From an uncultured Collinsella sp. (GTDB lineage Bacteria > Actinomycetota > Coriobacteriia > Coriobacteriales > Coriobacteriaceae), in assembly GCA_902475245.1 (NCBI GenBank), contig CABRYP010000019.1, forward strand, positions 1 to 45,685: a stretch of 45,685 bases of DNA. Direction: 5' to 3'. Made by a program: the position numbers and the translations under genes. How positions within the stretch are numbered: position 1 is the first letter of the stretch; every line of letters starts with the position of its first letter. Positions 16,166-23,987 of this stretch are shown in pieces. Under the pieces are notes generated by a model. That model was not told the origin of the DNA. It ran no database searches and saw only the letters and a list, made by a program, of their open reading frames with translations.

Positions 16166-16364
16166 TTTCGAGTTATTCGGCCTGTCGGAGGTCGTTAAAT
16201 GGCTAAAGATGCCCTCTCGGGAACATTCATACCTCTAATGGTGTTTGATCCGGTGTCGTAAGTGCGCAAATGGGCATGTATGCGCTCAAATAAGGACAAA
16301 AACCCTCAGATAATCCCGGCGGTGCATTTATACAGAACTAGCAGCGTGGCCGAATAACTCGAAA
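16166..16364. repeat. Inverted-repeat-bounded intergenic element with a possible 20-codon ORF
   Basis: Perfect 17-bp inverted ends (TTTCGAGTTATTCGGCC at 16166-16182 and its complement at 16348-16364) enclose 165 bp. Inside, GGAGGT precedes ATG 16199, which reads MAKDALSGTFIPLMVFDPVS and then TAA at 16259-16261. The same frame reopens at GTG 16262 for another 31 codons up to the right arm. It may be a small non-autonomous element or a decayed gene. I see no transposase. Confidence 0.5.
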
Positions 16365-16388
16365 AATGTAGGTGGCAGTTCGGCGACA

Positions 16389-16433
16389 AGCTCGGGTACG
16401 GCAAAGGAACTGTTCCTTCGCCGTACCCGAGCT
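16389..16433. repeat. 21-bp stem-loop with one mismatch
   Basis: The arms 16389-16409 and 16413-16433 enclose a 3-nt loop. No T-run follows. It lies between the inverted-repeat element and the small-peptide gene and may insulate the latter. Nothing further is recognisable between 16434 and 16527 apart from the AT-rich TTGATAGAATTGATACTG, a possible -10 region. Confidence 0.6.
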
Positions 16434-16527
16434 CCGATCTTCTGAAATACGAACAAACATTCGCATATCTAACTGCGCTTTGATAGAATTGATACTGTTG
16501 GCGGCAGTTCCATGTGCCGGGCAACGC

Positions 16528-16547
16528 CCTCCATCTGATGGGAGGTG
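16528..16547 (+). promoter_or_regulatory. Hairpin sequestering the Shine-Dalgarno of the 41-residue peptide
   Basis: CCTCCAT (16528-16534) pairs with ATGGGAGG (16538-16545, one G bulged) across a 3-nt loop, and the GGAGGTG ribosome site (16541-16547) is in the stem. This would keep translation low until opened, as is usual for type I toxin mRNAs. Confidence 0.6.
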
Positions 16548-16553
16548 ATGCCC

Positions 16554-16679
16554 ATGACCGATTTGATTGATTTCGTGAGACTTCTGACCGCTTTGGTCTC
16601 GTTCTTCACGGCGCTTGTCGGCCTTTCCGAGGCACTCAAGCAGCGTTCGAAGCGCAACAGAAGGGGTCGCCGCCGCTAA
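16554..16679 (+). CDS. 41-residue hydrophobic/basic peptide, possible type I toxin or holin-like peptide
   Basis: ATG 16554 lies 8 nt after GGAGG; another in-frame ATG at 16548 is too close to it. The peptide starts MTDLIDFVRLL, has one predicted membrane helix (about residues 4-27) and ends in a strongly basic tail KQRSKRNRRGRRR. One short helix plus a charged tail, a ribosome site locked in a hairpin and a GC-rich hairpin across the stop codon is the layout of Fst/TxpA/BsrG-type toxins and holin-like peptides. I see no assured antisense RNA, although a hairpin at about 16707-16739 followed by TTGTTTG on the minus strand could end one. The coding call is moderate; the toxin role is inference. 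Confidence 0.5.
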   Translation: MTDLIDFVRLLTALVSFFTALVGLSEALKQRSKRNRRGRRR

Positions 16680-16691
16680 GGCGTTGACCCC
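16663..16691 (+). terminator. Hairpin overlapping the stop of the small-peptide gene
   Basis: GGGGTC (16663-16668) pairs with GACCCC (16686-16691), with an inner CGCC/GGCG pairing across the TAA. There is no T-run, so it may stabilise the 3' end rather than terminate. Confidence 0.4.
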
Positions 16692-16808
16692 CTAATGCAA
16701 ACAACGGCGCTGCCCAGCTTTGCAGAACTTGGGCTGCCGTCGACATTATTCTACCCACGAATGACATTTTGGACAATCGGTAATGCCGCTCCAAAAGCCA
16801 GGTGGGTT

Positions 16809-16836
16809 GTGACAAAGGGACTGTCCCTTTGTCACA
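16809..16836. repeat. GGGACAG-core dispersed repeat, type III copy 2
   Basis: TGTGACAAAGGGAC and TGTCCCTTTGTCACA form an almost fully self-complementary hairpin closely similar to 16083-16113. In this copy both halves carry the GGGAC core. Confidence 0.75.
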
Positions 16837-16862
16837 TCCAAAATATTGCCTTTACGTGTTGA

Positions 16863-16906
16863 TGCACACGGTGTGCAATAATACTCGCACTGTGCAATAG
16901 CGCACA
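16863..16906. promoter_or_regulatory. Twin operator upstream of the TetR-activase operon
   Basis: TGCACAC-G-GTGTGCA (16863-16877) is a perfect 15-bp palindrome, and TGTGC (16891-16895) with GCACA (16902-16906) forms a second inverted repeat of the same half-site. TTGATG and TAATAC overlap the first. This fits autoregulation by the TetR-type gene 23 bp downstream. Confidence 0.6.
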
Positions 16907-16928
16907 GGTTGAGTAACAAGGAGGACGC

Positions 16929-17639
16929 TTGTCCCAGCTCGAGAAATGCGATCGCCGGTCCCTTCGCTCGCAGCGTGCCCTTCGCCAGGCACTTGCCAGC
17001 GAGCTTGCCGAAAGCGGCGACCTTTCGCGCATTAATGTCGCGTCGCTCACCGAGCGCGCTGGCCTTACGCGTCGCACGTTCTATTCGCATTACCGCGATA
17101 TCCCCGACTTTATCAATCAAATCGAGGACGGCTTGCTGGCCGAGATCCGTGAGCGCATTGAGCTCATCACCGCAGCTCAGCTGCCCGACCTCTATCACAA
17201 CATCGATGAGCTCGAGCCGGCACCCGGTTCGGTTGAGCTGCTGCGTTATCTTGCGGCCAATCGCGACTTAATCGGTGCGCTGCTGGGTCCGGGCGGCGAC
17301 CAGGCCTTCATTAAAAGGATCATCGACACCGCGCGTGAGGCTGTGGTGCCGCGTGCGCAGACGGGCATTTTGGGCCTGGCGCTGGGCACGTTCTTTGACT
17401 ACTACGTCACCTACGTCGTGAGTGCCGAGGTCGGCATGATTCAGCGCTGGTTTGAGCGTGGGCTCACCGAATCGCCCGAGGCCATGGCGCGCATTATGAC
17501 GGTGCTCGCTTTTGTGCGCCCTGGTGACCTGTATGGCCAACCCATCGATATCAACGTGCCGGAATACGGCATGAAGCTATTGAACCTGCAGCTCGAGGAC
17601 GCGGCCGACACCGCCGCAGCCGTCGAGTCCAACAACTAA
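16929..17639 (+). CDS. TetR/AcrR-family regulator, TTG start
   Basis: The 236-residue regulator is read from TTG 16929, 5 nt after AAGGAGG. The N-terminal DNA-binding domain is visible in RSQRALRQALASELAESG, INVASLTERAGLTRRTFYSHY and DIPDFINQIE (residues about 12-66). The C-terminal half resembles the TetR_C group with IGALLGPGGDQAFIKRI and FFDYYVTYVVSAEVGMIQRW, seen in DhaS-like regulators. The activase gene starts 11 bp after its stop, so they form an operon and the regulator probably controls the acyl-CoA dehydratase activase in response to an unknown ligand. Confidence 0.85.
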   Translation: MSQLEKCDRRSLRSQRALRQALASELAESGDLSRINVASLTERAGLTRRTFYSHYRDIPDFINQIEDGLLAEIRERIELITAAQLPDLYHNIDELEPAPGSVELLRYLAANRDLIGALLGPGGDQAFIKRIIDTAREAVVPRAQTGILGLALGTFFDYYVTYVVSAEVGMIQRWFERGLTESPEAMARIMTVLAFVRPGDLYGQPIDINVPEYGMKLLNLQLEDAADTAAAVESNN

Positions 17640-17650
17640 GAGGAGAGACA

Positions 17651-20600
17651 ATGAGCAAACTCGTCGAGGGCATTAAGGACCGTATGGTCGCTGCCGCGCG
17701 TGAGGCTGCACCCGCCGTGGTGGATGCCGCGCAGAAGGCCGCGACCGCAGCTGCCGAGAAAGTTGCCGAGGCAGTTGCCGATGCCAAGAACGCGGCAGGG
17801 GAGACGTCCGTCGCTAGCGAGCCCGCCACCGCCGCTGAGCCCGTAGCCGCCGCCCACACCCCCGAAGGCGCGATCTTCAACCCCGAGAACGCTCGTGGCA
17901 ACCTGCACTTGGGCATCGACGTGGGCTCCACCACCGTTAAGCTCGCTGTGCTCAACGACGACAACCAGATTGTCTACGCCAAGTACCAGCGCCACCACAC
18001 CGACGTCCGCGCCTGCGCCCGCGACCTGTTCGAGGGCGCTGCGACCGTGCTGCCGACGGCCCAGATGACCTGCGCCATTACCGGCTCGGGCGGCCTGCTG
18101 CTGTCCCAGTGGCTCGACCTGGAGTTTGTCCAGGAGGTCATCGCCAGCAAGCGCGCTGTCGAGACCCTCATCCCGGCCACCGATGTCGCCATCGAGCTGG
18201 GCGGCGAGGACGCCAAGATCATCTACTTCGACAACGGCATCGAGCAGCGCATGAACGGCACCTGTGCCGGCGGTACGGGCGCGTTCATCGACCAGATGGC
18301 AACCCTGCTGCACACCGACGCCAGCGGCCTTAACGAACTCGCGGCCAACGCCACCACCATCTATCCCATCGCCAGCCGCTGCGGCGTTTTTGCCAAGACC
18401 GACGTCCAGCCGCTGCTCAACGAGGGCGCCCGCCCCGAGGACGTGGCGGCCTCCATCTTCCAAGCCGTCGTGACCCAGACCATCTCGGGTCTGGCGTGCG
18501 GCCGTCCCATTCGCGGCAACGTCGCCTTCCTGGGCGGCCCGCTGCAGTATCTCTCTGAGCTGCGCCACCGCTTCTACCTCACGCTCAACCTGGACGAAGA
18601 GCACCGCATTGTGCCCCAAAACGCTCACCTGTTTGTGGCGAGCGGCGCCGCCATGGCGCACGAGTCCAACAAGCTCAGCACGTTCCCGCAGCTCATCGAG
18701 GCCATCGACAGCTTGGGTGACACGCAGGGTGCCGAGGTCGAGCGTCTGGATCCGCTCTTTGCCACCGACGAGGACTTTGCCGAGTTCAAGACCCGCCACG
18801 ACACCGAGGTCGTCCCCAAGGGCAAGCTCGACGGCTACACCGGCCGCGTGTTCATTGGCATCGACGCCGGCTCCACCACCATGAAGGCCGCGCTCGTGGG
18901 CGAGGATGGCCAGCTGTTGCACACCTGGTACGGCAACAACAACGGCGACATCCTGGGCACGGCCAAGGTCATCATGGCCGATTTCTACAACCACATTCCC
19001 GCCGGCTGCACCATCGGTCACGTGACCACCACGGGCTACGGTGAGGCGCTGCTCATCGAGGCCCTCAAGGCCGATTCCGGCGAGATCGAGACCGTCGCGC
19101 ACCTGCGCGGCGCCAAGGCATTCCTGCCCGGCGTCGAGTTCATCCTGGACATTGGCGGCCAGGACATGAAGTGCCTGCGCGTCAAGGACGGCGTCATCGA
19201 GCACATCATGCTCAACGAGGCCTGCTCGTCGGGCTGCGGCAGCTTTATCGAGAGCTTCGCCGTGTCTATGAACATGGACGTGCGCGCGTTCGCCAACGCT
19301 GCCATTCATGCCAAGGCCCCCGTCGACCTGGGCAGCCGCTGCACGGTCTTTATGAACTCGCGCGTTAAGCAGGCGCAAAAGGAAGGCGCCACGGTGGACG
19401 ACATCGCGGCCGGCCTGTCCTATTCCGTCATCAAGAATGCCCTATTCAAGGTCATTAAGCTGCGCGACCCCAAGGAGATCGGCAACCAGGTGATCGTCCA
19501 GGGCGGCACCTTTATGTCCGATGCCACGCTGCGCGCGTTTGAGCAGCTCACGGGCGTTCATGCCGTGCGTCCCGACATCGCCGGCTGCATGGGCGCCTAC
19601 GGTGCGGCCCTGCTCGCCCGCGATCGCGCCGGCGCCGACGGCACCTCGACCATTCTTTCTGCCGAGGACATCGCGCACCTTACCGTGACGCAAAAGCATG
19701 TCCGCTGCGGCCGTTGCTCTAACAACTGCCAGCTTACCGTCAACGACTTTGGCGGCGGCAGGCGCTTCATTACCGGCAACCGCTGCGAGAAGGGCGCCGG
19801 CCACAAAAAGCAGAAGACTGAGGCCCCCAACCTTTTCAAAAAGAAAAACGAGCTGCTCTTTAACCGCGAGATCCTGAGTCCCGACGAGGCCCCGCGCGGC
19901 ACCGTGGGTATCCCGCGCGCACTCAACATGTACGAGAACTACCCCTTCTGGCACGCGTTCTTTACGCGCCTGGGCTTTAGCGTGCAGCTGTCCGACCAGT
20001 CGAGCAAAAAGACCTACCAGGCGGGCATCGAGTCCATGCCGTCCGAGAGCGTGTGCTACCCGGCAAAGATGAGCCACGGCCATGTGATGAACCTCATCGA
20101 CCGCGACGTCGACTTTATCTGGATGCCGTGCGTGCGCTGGGAGCGCAAGGAGGATCCGACGGCTGGCAACTGCTATAACTGCCCCATCGTCATGAGCTAC
20201 CCCACGGCGCTGGCGCTCAACATCGACGAGATCCGCGAGCAGAACATCGAGTTCCTGTACCCGTTTGTGCCGTATCACGACAAGACCGAGCTCAAGCGCC
20301 GTCTGTACCAGGTGCTCGCCGTCGACCGTGTGGCCGATGCTGAGGCCGGTCGCGGTCGCGTGCGTGGACCCAAGATCACGCGCTCCGAGGTCGATGCCGC
20401 TGTCAACGCTGCCTTTGAGGCCGATGCGCGTTTCCATGAGGACATCCAGACCATGGGCGAGGAGGCTCTTAAGTGGGTCGAGGACCACGGTGGCCACGGC
20501 ATCGTGCTCGCCGGTCGTCCCTACCATAACGACCCCGAGATCAACCACGCCCTGCCCGAGCTTATCTCGAGCTTTGGCTTTGCGGTCTTTACCGAGGATT

Positions 20601-22432
20601 CGCTCGCGCATCTGGTAAAGCCCGAGCGTCCGATTCGCGTCGTCGACCAGTGGATGTACCACAGCCGCCTGTACGCCGTCGCCCGCTTTGTGACGATGCG
20701 CAACGACCTGGACCTGATCCAGCTCAACTCCTTCGGCTGCGGCCTGGACGCCCTGACCACCGATCAGGTACAGGAGATCCTGGAGGCCAGCGGCAAGATC
20801 TACACCGTGCTCAAGATCGACGAGGTGTCCAACCTGGGCGCCGCGCGCATCCGCATCCGCTCGCTCATGGCAGCGCTCAAGGACCAGGAGGCCGAGCGCC
20901 TGGCCGTGGCCACGGCCGCGGGCGAGGCCTACGAGCAGGGCGATGCCGCGCCGGTGGCGCCTTCCACGGATGCCCCCGCGTTCGCGAGTCGTAAGTACAC
21001 GTTCGAGGCGCAGCGCGAGAGTGCTTCGACCGCGTGGCCCAAGGTGCCCTTTACTGAGCAGATGCGTGACGAGGGCTATACCATCCTGTGCCCGCAGATG
21101 GCGCCAATCCACTTTGACCTGGTCAAAGAGGTGTTCCGTGGTGCTGGCTACAACTTGGAGCTGCTGCCCTCGACTGACCACGACGCCGTCGAGGCCGGCC
21201 TGCGCTATGTGAACAACGACATCTGCTATCCGTCGATTCTGGTAACGGGCCAGATTATGGAGGCCATCGAGAGCGGTCGGTACGACCTGTCCAAGACGGC
21301 CGTGGTTATCAGCCAGACCGGCGGCGGCTGCCGTGCCACCAACTACATCGCACTCATCCGCAAGGCCCTGCGTGAGAGCGGTCACCCCGAGATCCCGGTG
21401 ATCTCGCTTTCGGCCGTGGCGCTCGGCGAGGACAACCCCGGCTTTAAGATTACGCCGGCGCTGCTTAAGCAGGCCGTGTACGCGGTGCTCTTTGGCGACG
21501 TGATGATGCAGATGCTCTACCGCTGCCGTCCGTACGAGGCCACGCCCGGTGCTGCCAACGCGCTCTACGAGGAGTATATGGCGCGCGCCCGCAAGTTGGC
21601 GCCCAAGTTCAACCGCCACAACTACACCAAGCTGTGCCGCGAGGCCATCCACGCGTTCGACACCATGCCGCTCGTGGGCGAGGGCACCAAGCCGCGCGTG
21701 GGCGTGGTCGGCGAGATCCTGGTCAAGTTCCACCCTACGGCCAACAACCACGTGGTCGATGTCATCGAGCGTGAGGGCTGCGAGGCCGTAGTACCGGGCC
21801 TGCTCGACTTCTTCCTGTACTCCATGAGCAACGCCGAGCTACAGAAGGACGAGCTGGGAAGCTCTGCTACCACGCGCGCTGGTATGCAGGCGCTCATCAA
21901 GCTCGTGGACTGGATGCGCACGCCGGTGGAGGAGATGCTCGAAAAGTCCGAGCGCTTTGAGGCGCCCGAGCGCATCGGCACCATGGCCGACAAGGCCCGC
22001 ACGGTGCTTTCGGTGTGCAACAACATGGGCGAAGGCTGGCTGCTCACGGCCGAGATGCTCGACCTGATTGACCATGGCGCGCCCAACATTATCTGCACGC
22101 AGCCTTTCGCGTGCCTGCCCAATCACGTGGTGGGCAAGGCCGTGATCAAGGAGCTGCGCCGTCAGCACCCCGAGAGCAATATCGTCGCGGTGGACTACGA
22201 CCCCGGTGCGTCCGAGGTCAACCAGCTCAACCGCATTAAGCTCATGATCAGCGTGGCCAAGGAGAACATGCGCGCCGACAAGGGCTTTAAGCTCGAGAAG
22301 GTGGCGCCGCTCGCGATGGACGAGGTCACCGGCCAGATGCGTGCCCATGATGGCTGCGTGAGCTGCGGGCCGGCCAGCGAGGAAGCCGTTGCATCGGTCG
22401 CTGAGCGCTTGGGACGCAGCATTAAGAAGTAA
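17651..22432 (+). CDS. Giant 2-hydroxyacyl-CoA dehydratase activase (fused activase/DUF2229/dehydratase-like)
   Basis: The 1593-residue protein first has an Ala-rich, amphipathic N-terminus (1-80), then two BcrAD/BadFG ASKHA ATPase domains with phosphate loops LGIDVGSTTVKL (about 87) and IGIDAGSTTMKAAL (about 400). The iron-sulfur region of the second has ACSSGCGSF (about 522) and SRCTVFMNSRV (about 563); the first has GTCAGGTGAF and SRCGVF. CGRCSNNC (about 684) precedes a DUF2229-type region (about 750-900), and the C-terminal third has dehydratase-subunit-like motifs (CYPSILVTGQIMEA, QTGGGCRATNY). Activases use ATP to inject an electron into radical dehydratases in amino-acid fermentation. 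The natural partner is not in the window; the C-terminal part may itself be the acceptor. A terminator follows. Confidence 0.9.
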   Translation: MSKLVEGIKDRMVAAAREAAPAVVDAAQKAATAAAEKVAEAVADAKNAAGETSVASEPATAAEPVAAAHTPEGAIFNPENARGNLHLGIDVGSTTVKLAVLNDDNQIVYAKYQRHHTDVRACARDLFEGAATVLPTAQMTCAITGSGGLLLSQWLDLEFVQEVIASKRAVETLIPATDVAIELGGEDAKIIYFDNGIEQRMNGTCAGGTGAFIDQMATLLHTDASGLNELAANATTIYPIASRCGVFAKTDVQPLLNEGARPEDVAASIFQAVVTQTISGLACGRPIRGNVAFLGGPLQYLSELRHRFYLTLNLDEEHRIVPQNAHLFVASGAAMAHESNKLSTFPQLIEAIDSLGDTQGAEVERLDPLFATDEDFAEFKTRHDTEVVPKGKLDGYTGRVFIGIDAGSTTMKAALVGEDGQLLHTWYGNNNGDILGTAKVIMADFYNHIPAGCTIGHVTTTGYGEALLIEALKADSGEIETVAHLRGAKAFLPGVEFILDIGGQDMKCLRVKDGVIEHIMLNEACSSGCGSFIESFAVSMNMDVRAFANAAIHAKAPVDLGSRCTVFMNSRVKQAQKEGATVDDIAAGLSYSVIKNALFKVIKLRDPKEIGNQVIVQGGTFMSDATLRAFEQLTGVHAVRPDIAGCMGAYGAALLARDRAGADGTSTILSAEDIAHLTVTQKHVRCGRCSNNCQLTVNDFGGGRRFITGNRCEKGAGHKKQKTEAPNLFKKKNELLFNREILSPDEAPRGTVGIPRALNMYENYPFWHAFFTRLGFSVQLSDQSSKKTYQAGIESMPSESVCYPAKMSHGHVMNLIDRDVDFIWMPCVRWERKEDPTAGNCYNCPIVMSYPTALALNIDEIREQNIEFLYPFVPYHDKTELKRRLYQVLAVDRVADAEAGRGRVRGPKITRSEVDAAVNAAFEADARFHEDIQTMGEEALKWVEDHGGHGIVLAGRPYHNDPEINHALPELISSFGFAVFTEDSLAHLVKPERPIRVVDQWMYHSRLYAVARFVTMRNDLDLIQLNSFGCGLDALTTDQVQEILEASGKIYTVLKIDEVSNLGAARIRIRSLMAALKDQEAERLAVATAAGEAYEQGDAAPVAPSTDAPAFASRKYTFEAQRESASTAWPKVPFTEQMRDEGYTILCPQMAPIHFDLVKEVFRGAGYNLELLPSTDHDAVEAGLRYVNNDICYPSILVTGQIMEAIESGRYDLSKTAVVISQTGGGCRATNYIALIRKALRESGHPEIPVISLSAVALGEDNPGFKITPALLKQAVYAVLFGDVMMQMLYRCRPYEATPGAANALYEEYMARARKLAPKFNRHNYTKLCREAIHAFDTMPLVGEGTKPRVGVVGEILVKFHPTANNHVVDVIEREGCEAVVPGLLDFFLYSMSNAELQKDELGSSATTRAGMQALIKLVDWMRTPVEEMLEKSERFEAPERIGTMADKARTVLSVCNNMGEGWLLTAEMLDLIDHGAPNIICTQPFACLPNHVVGKAVIKELRRQHPESNIVAVDYDPGASEVNQLNRIKLMISVAKENMRADKGFKLEKVAPLAMDEVTGQMRAHDGCVSCGPASEEAVASVAERLGRSIKK

Positions 22433-22463
22433 CTGGCTTGCTTAGGGCTAGATATGAGGCAAG

Positions 22464-22497
22464 CGGGTGGTGGCCGTACCGGTTACCACCCGTTTTT
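22464..22497 (+). terminator. Rho-independent terminator of the activase operon
   Basis: CGGGTGGT pairs with ACCACCCG (22464-22471 and 22485-22492), with an additional inner stem, and TTTTT follows directly. Confidence 0.9.
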
Positions 22498-22549
22498 GTT
22501 GGACATATGTTGCGTAAACGCCCTAGCTATCATCCCTTGCGAACTTAGA

Positions 22550-22680
22550 TTTCGGAAGTATGCGGCAAAATCTGAATAGGCCGAGCACACCGGGTATGCC
22601 CGAGCTCTATACCTGCGGTTTTATTGGCGAAAAACCGGGGTGTGCTCGAGAGTTCTGGAATTTGCCGCATACTTCCGAAA
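22550..22680. repeat. 131-bp nested inverted-repeat element
   Basis: Perfect 20-bp outer arms (22550-22569 and 22661-22680) and a second perfect 10-bp pair (22582-22591 and 22639-22648) make a long interrupted hairpin. It has no coding content. The following stretch 22681-22848 holds only the start region of the next gene, with GAGAGG as ribosome site. Confidence 0.8.
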
Positions 22681-22848
22681 ACGACGTTTCTGCGGCACCA
22701 AAAATCGCCCTCGGAGCCTTGAAATAATGAACAGGTGTAGCCGTTCGCGGCAAAATACCGTCCGTTTATAGAACCCACCCCCATCGCGCGTCATCCTTAC
22801 GGTTGAATAAATACACATCTATGGAATTACGTAAGAGAGGACCGTTCC

Positions 22849-23808
22849 ATGAGCTACAAGACCGTTTGCGTTGCCGGCGGCGGCGTGTTGGGAAGCCAGA
22901 TTGCCTTTCAGGCTGCCTACTGCGGCTTTGATGTGACGATCTGGCTGCGCAGCGAGGGCAGCATCTGCCGCACCCAGCCCAAGATCGATCATGTGCGCGA
23001 GGAGTACATCGCGGCAATCGAGGGCATGGCGGATGGCACAGGCGAGTGGTGCGCCGGTATCGCCGATAGCGGCCAGCCCTTCGACAAGGAGGCGGCACTC
23101 GCCGCCGTCGAGTGTGCCTACTCCACGCTCAAGCTGGAGCTCGATCTTGCCAAGGCCGTAGCCGACGCCGACCTGGTCATCGAGTCTATGGCCGAGGACA
23201 CCCAGGCAAAGATCGACTTCTACAAAAAGCTTGCCCCGGTTCTCCCGCAAAAGACCGTCGTCGTGACGAACTCCTCTACGCTGCTGCCGAGCACCTTTGC
23301 CAAGTACACTGGTCGCCCCGAGAAGTACCTGTCGCTGCACTTTGCCAACTCCATCTGGAAGAACAACATGACCGAGGTCATGGCGCAGGATCAAACCGAC
23401 AAGCGCTACTTCGACGAGCTCGTCGACTTCGCCAACGACATTCGCATGCTTGCCCTGCCCGTCAACAAGGAAAAGAACGGCTACCTGCTCAATTCCATGC
23501 TGGTGCCATGGCTGCTTTCGGGCCTCGACCTGTATGTCTCGGGCGTGAGCGATCCCAAGAGCATCGACCTCGCATGGACGCGTGGCACCGGCGCCCCCAA
23601 GGGTCCGTTCCGCGTATTCGATACGGTTGGTATCCAGACGGCTTACAACATCGTTATGCAGTACCAGAAGGTGCCGGGTCTGGTGAGCCCGCTGCTCAAA
23701 AAGATGATGATGCCCTACAACTTTAAGGCCATGGCATCCGTCCTCAAGCAGATGCTCGACGAAGGCAAGCTGGGCGAAAGCTCGGGCGAGGGCTTCTTCA
23801 AGTACTAA
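22849..23808 (+). CDS. 3-hydroxyacyl-CoA dehydrogenase
   Basis: The 319-residue NAD-dependent dehydrogenase interconverts 3-hydroxyacyl-CoA and 3-oxoacyl-CoA (for example 3-hydroxybutyryl-CoA in butyrate-type fermentation or beta-oxidation). The N-terminal Rossmann motif is VCVAGGGVLGSQIAFQAAY. The catalytic region shows NSSTLLPST, LHFANSIWKNNMTEVM with the active-site His, and NGYLLNSMLVPWL. The C-terminal helical domain ends SSGEGFFKY, the usual family terminus. It follows the dehydratase activase, which makes a role in acyl-CoA reduction or fermentation plausible, but a terminator and repeat separate the two, so they are independent transcripts. Confidence 0.92.
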   Translation: MSYKTVCVAGGGVLGSQIAFQAAYCGFDVTIWLRSEGSICRTQPKIDHVREEYIAAIEGMADGTGEWCAGIADSGQPFDKEAALAAVECAYSTLKLELDLAKAVADADLVIESMAEDTQAKIDFYKKLAPVLPQKTVVVTNSSTLLPSTFAKYTGRPEKYLSLHFANSIWKNNMTEVMAQDQTDKRYFDELVDFANDIRMLALPVNKEKNGYLLNSMLVPWLLSGLDLYVSGVSDPKSIDLAWTRGTGAPKGPFRVFDTVGIQTAYNIVMQYQKVPGLVSPLLKKMMMPYNFKAMASVLKQMLDEGKLGESSGEGFFKY

Positions 23809-23811
23809 AAA

Positions 23812-23863
23812 ATGATCCCTCGGGGACGGAGGAAAACGGATCATCGCATTCCTGCGTCCCCTG
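23812..23863. repeat. GGGACGG-core repeat doubling as a hairpin after the dehydrogenase gene
   Basis: ATGATCC (23812-23818) and GGATCAT (23838-23844) flank CGGGGACGGAGG. In addition GGGGACGGAGGAA (23822-23834) pairs with TTCCTGCGTCCCC (23851-23863) with one mismatch, so two alternative hairpins are possible. It begins 4 bp after the stop codon and may terminate transcription. Confidence 0.65.
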
Positions 23864-23987
23864 TGCATCTTGCGACTAACAGCTCCGGCTGCCGTGAGCC
23901 TAAGCCAGCCTTAAGGGGCGTTTGTTAAGCTGCGAGTCAAAATTGGACAGGCCTGGGCAAACGCCATGGTATATGAGGAAAACGACG

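Noticed and set aside
19442..21751. Long minus-strand open frame opposite the activase gene, one of several antisense frames over 500 codons in the window
   Set aside because: High GC with biased codon use leaves the complementary frame free of stops. The translations are His/Arg/Gly-rich, have no family motifs and overlap clearly real genes.
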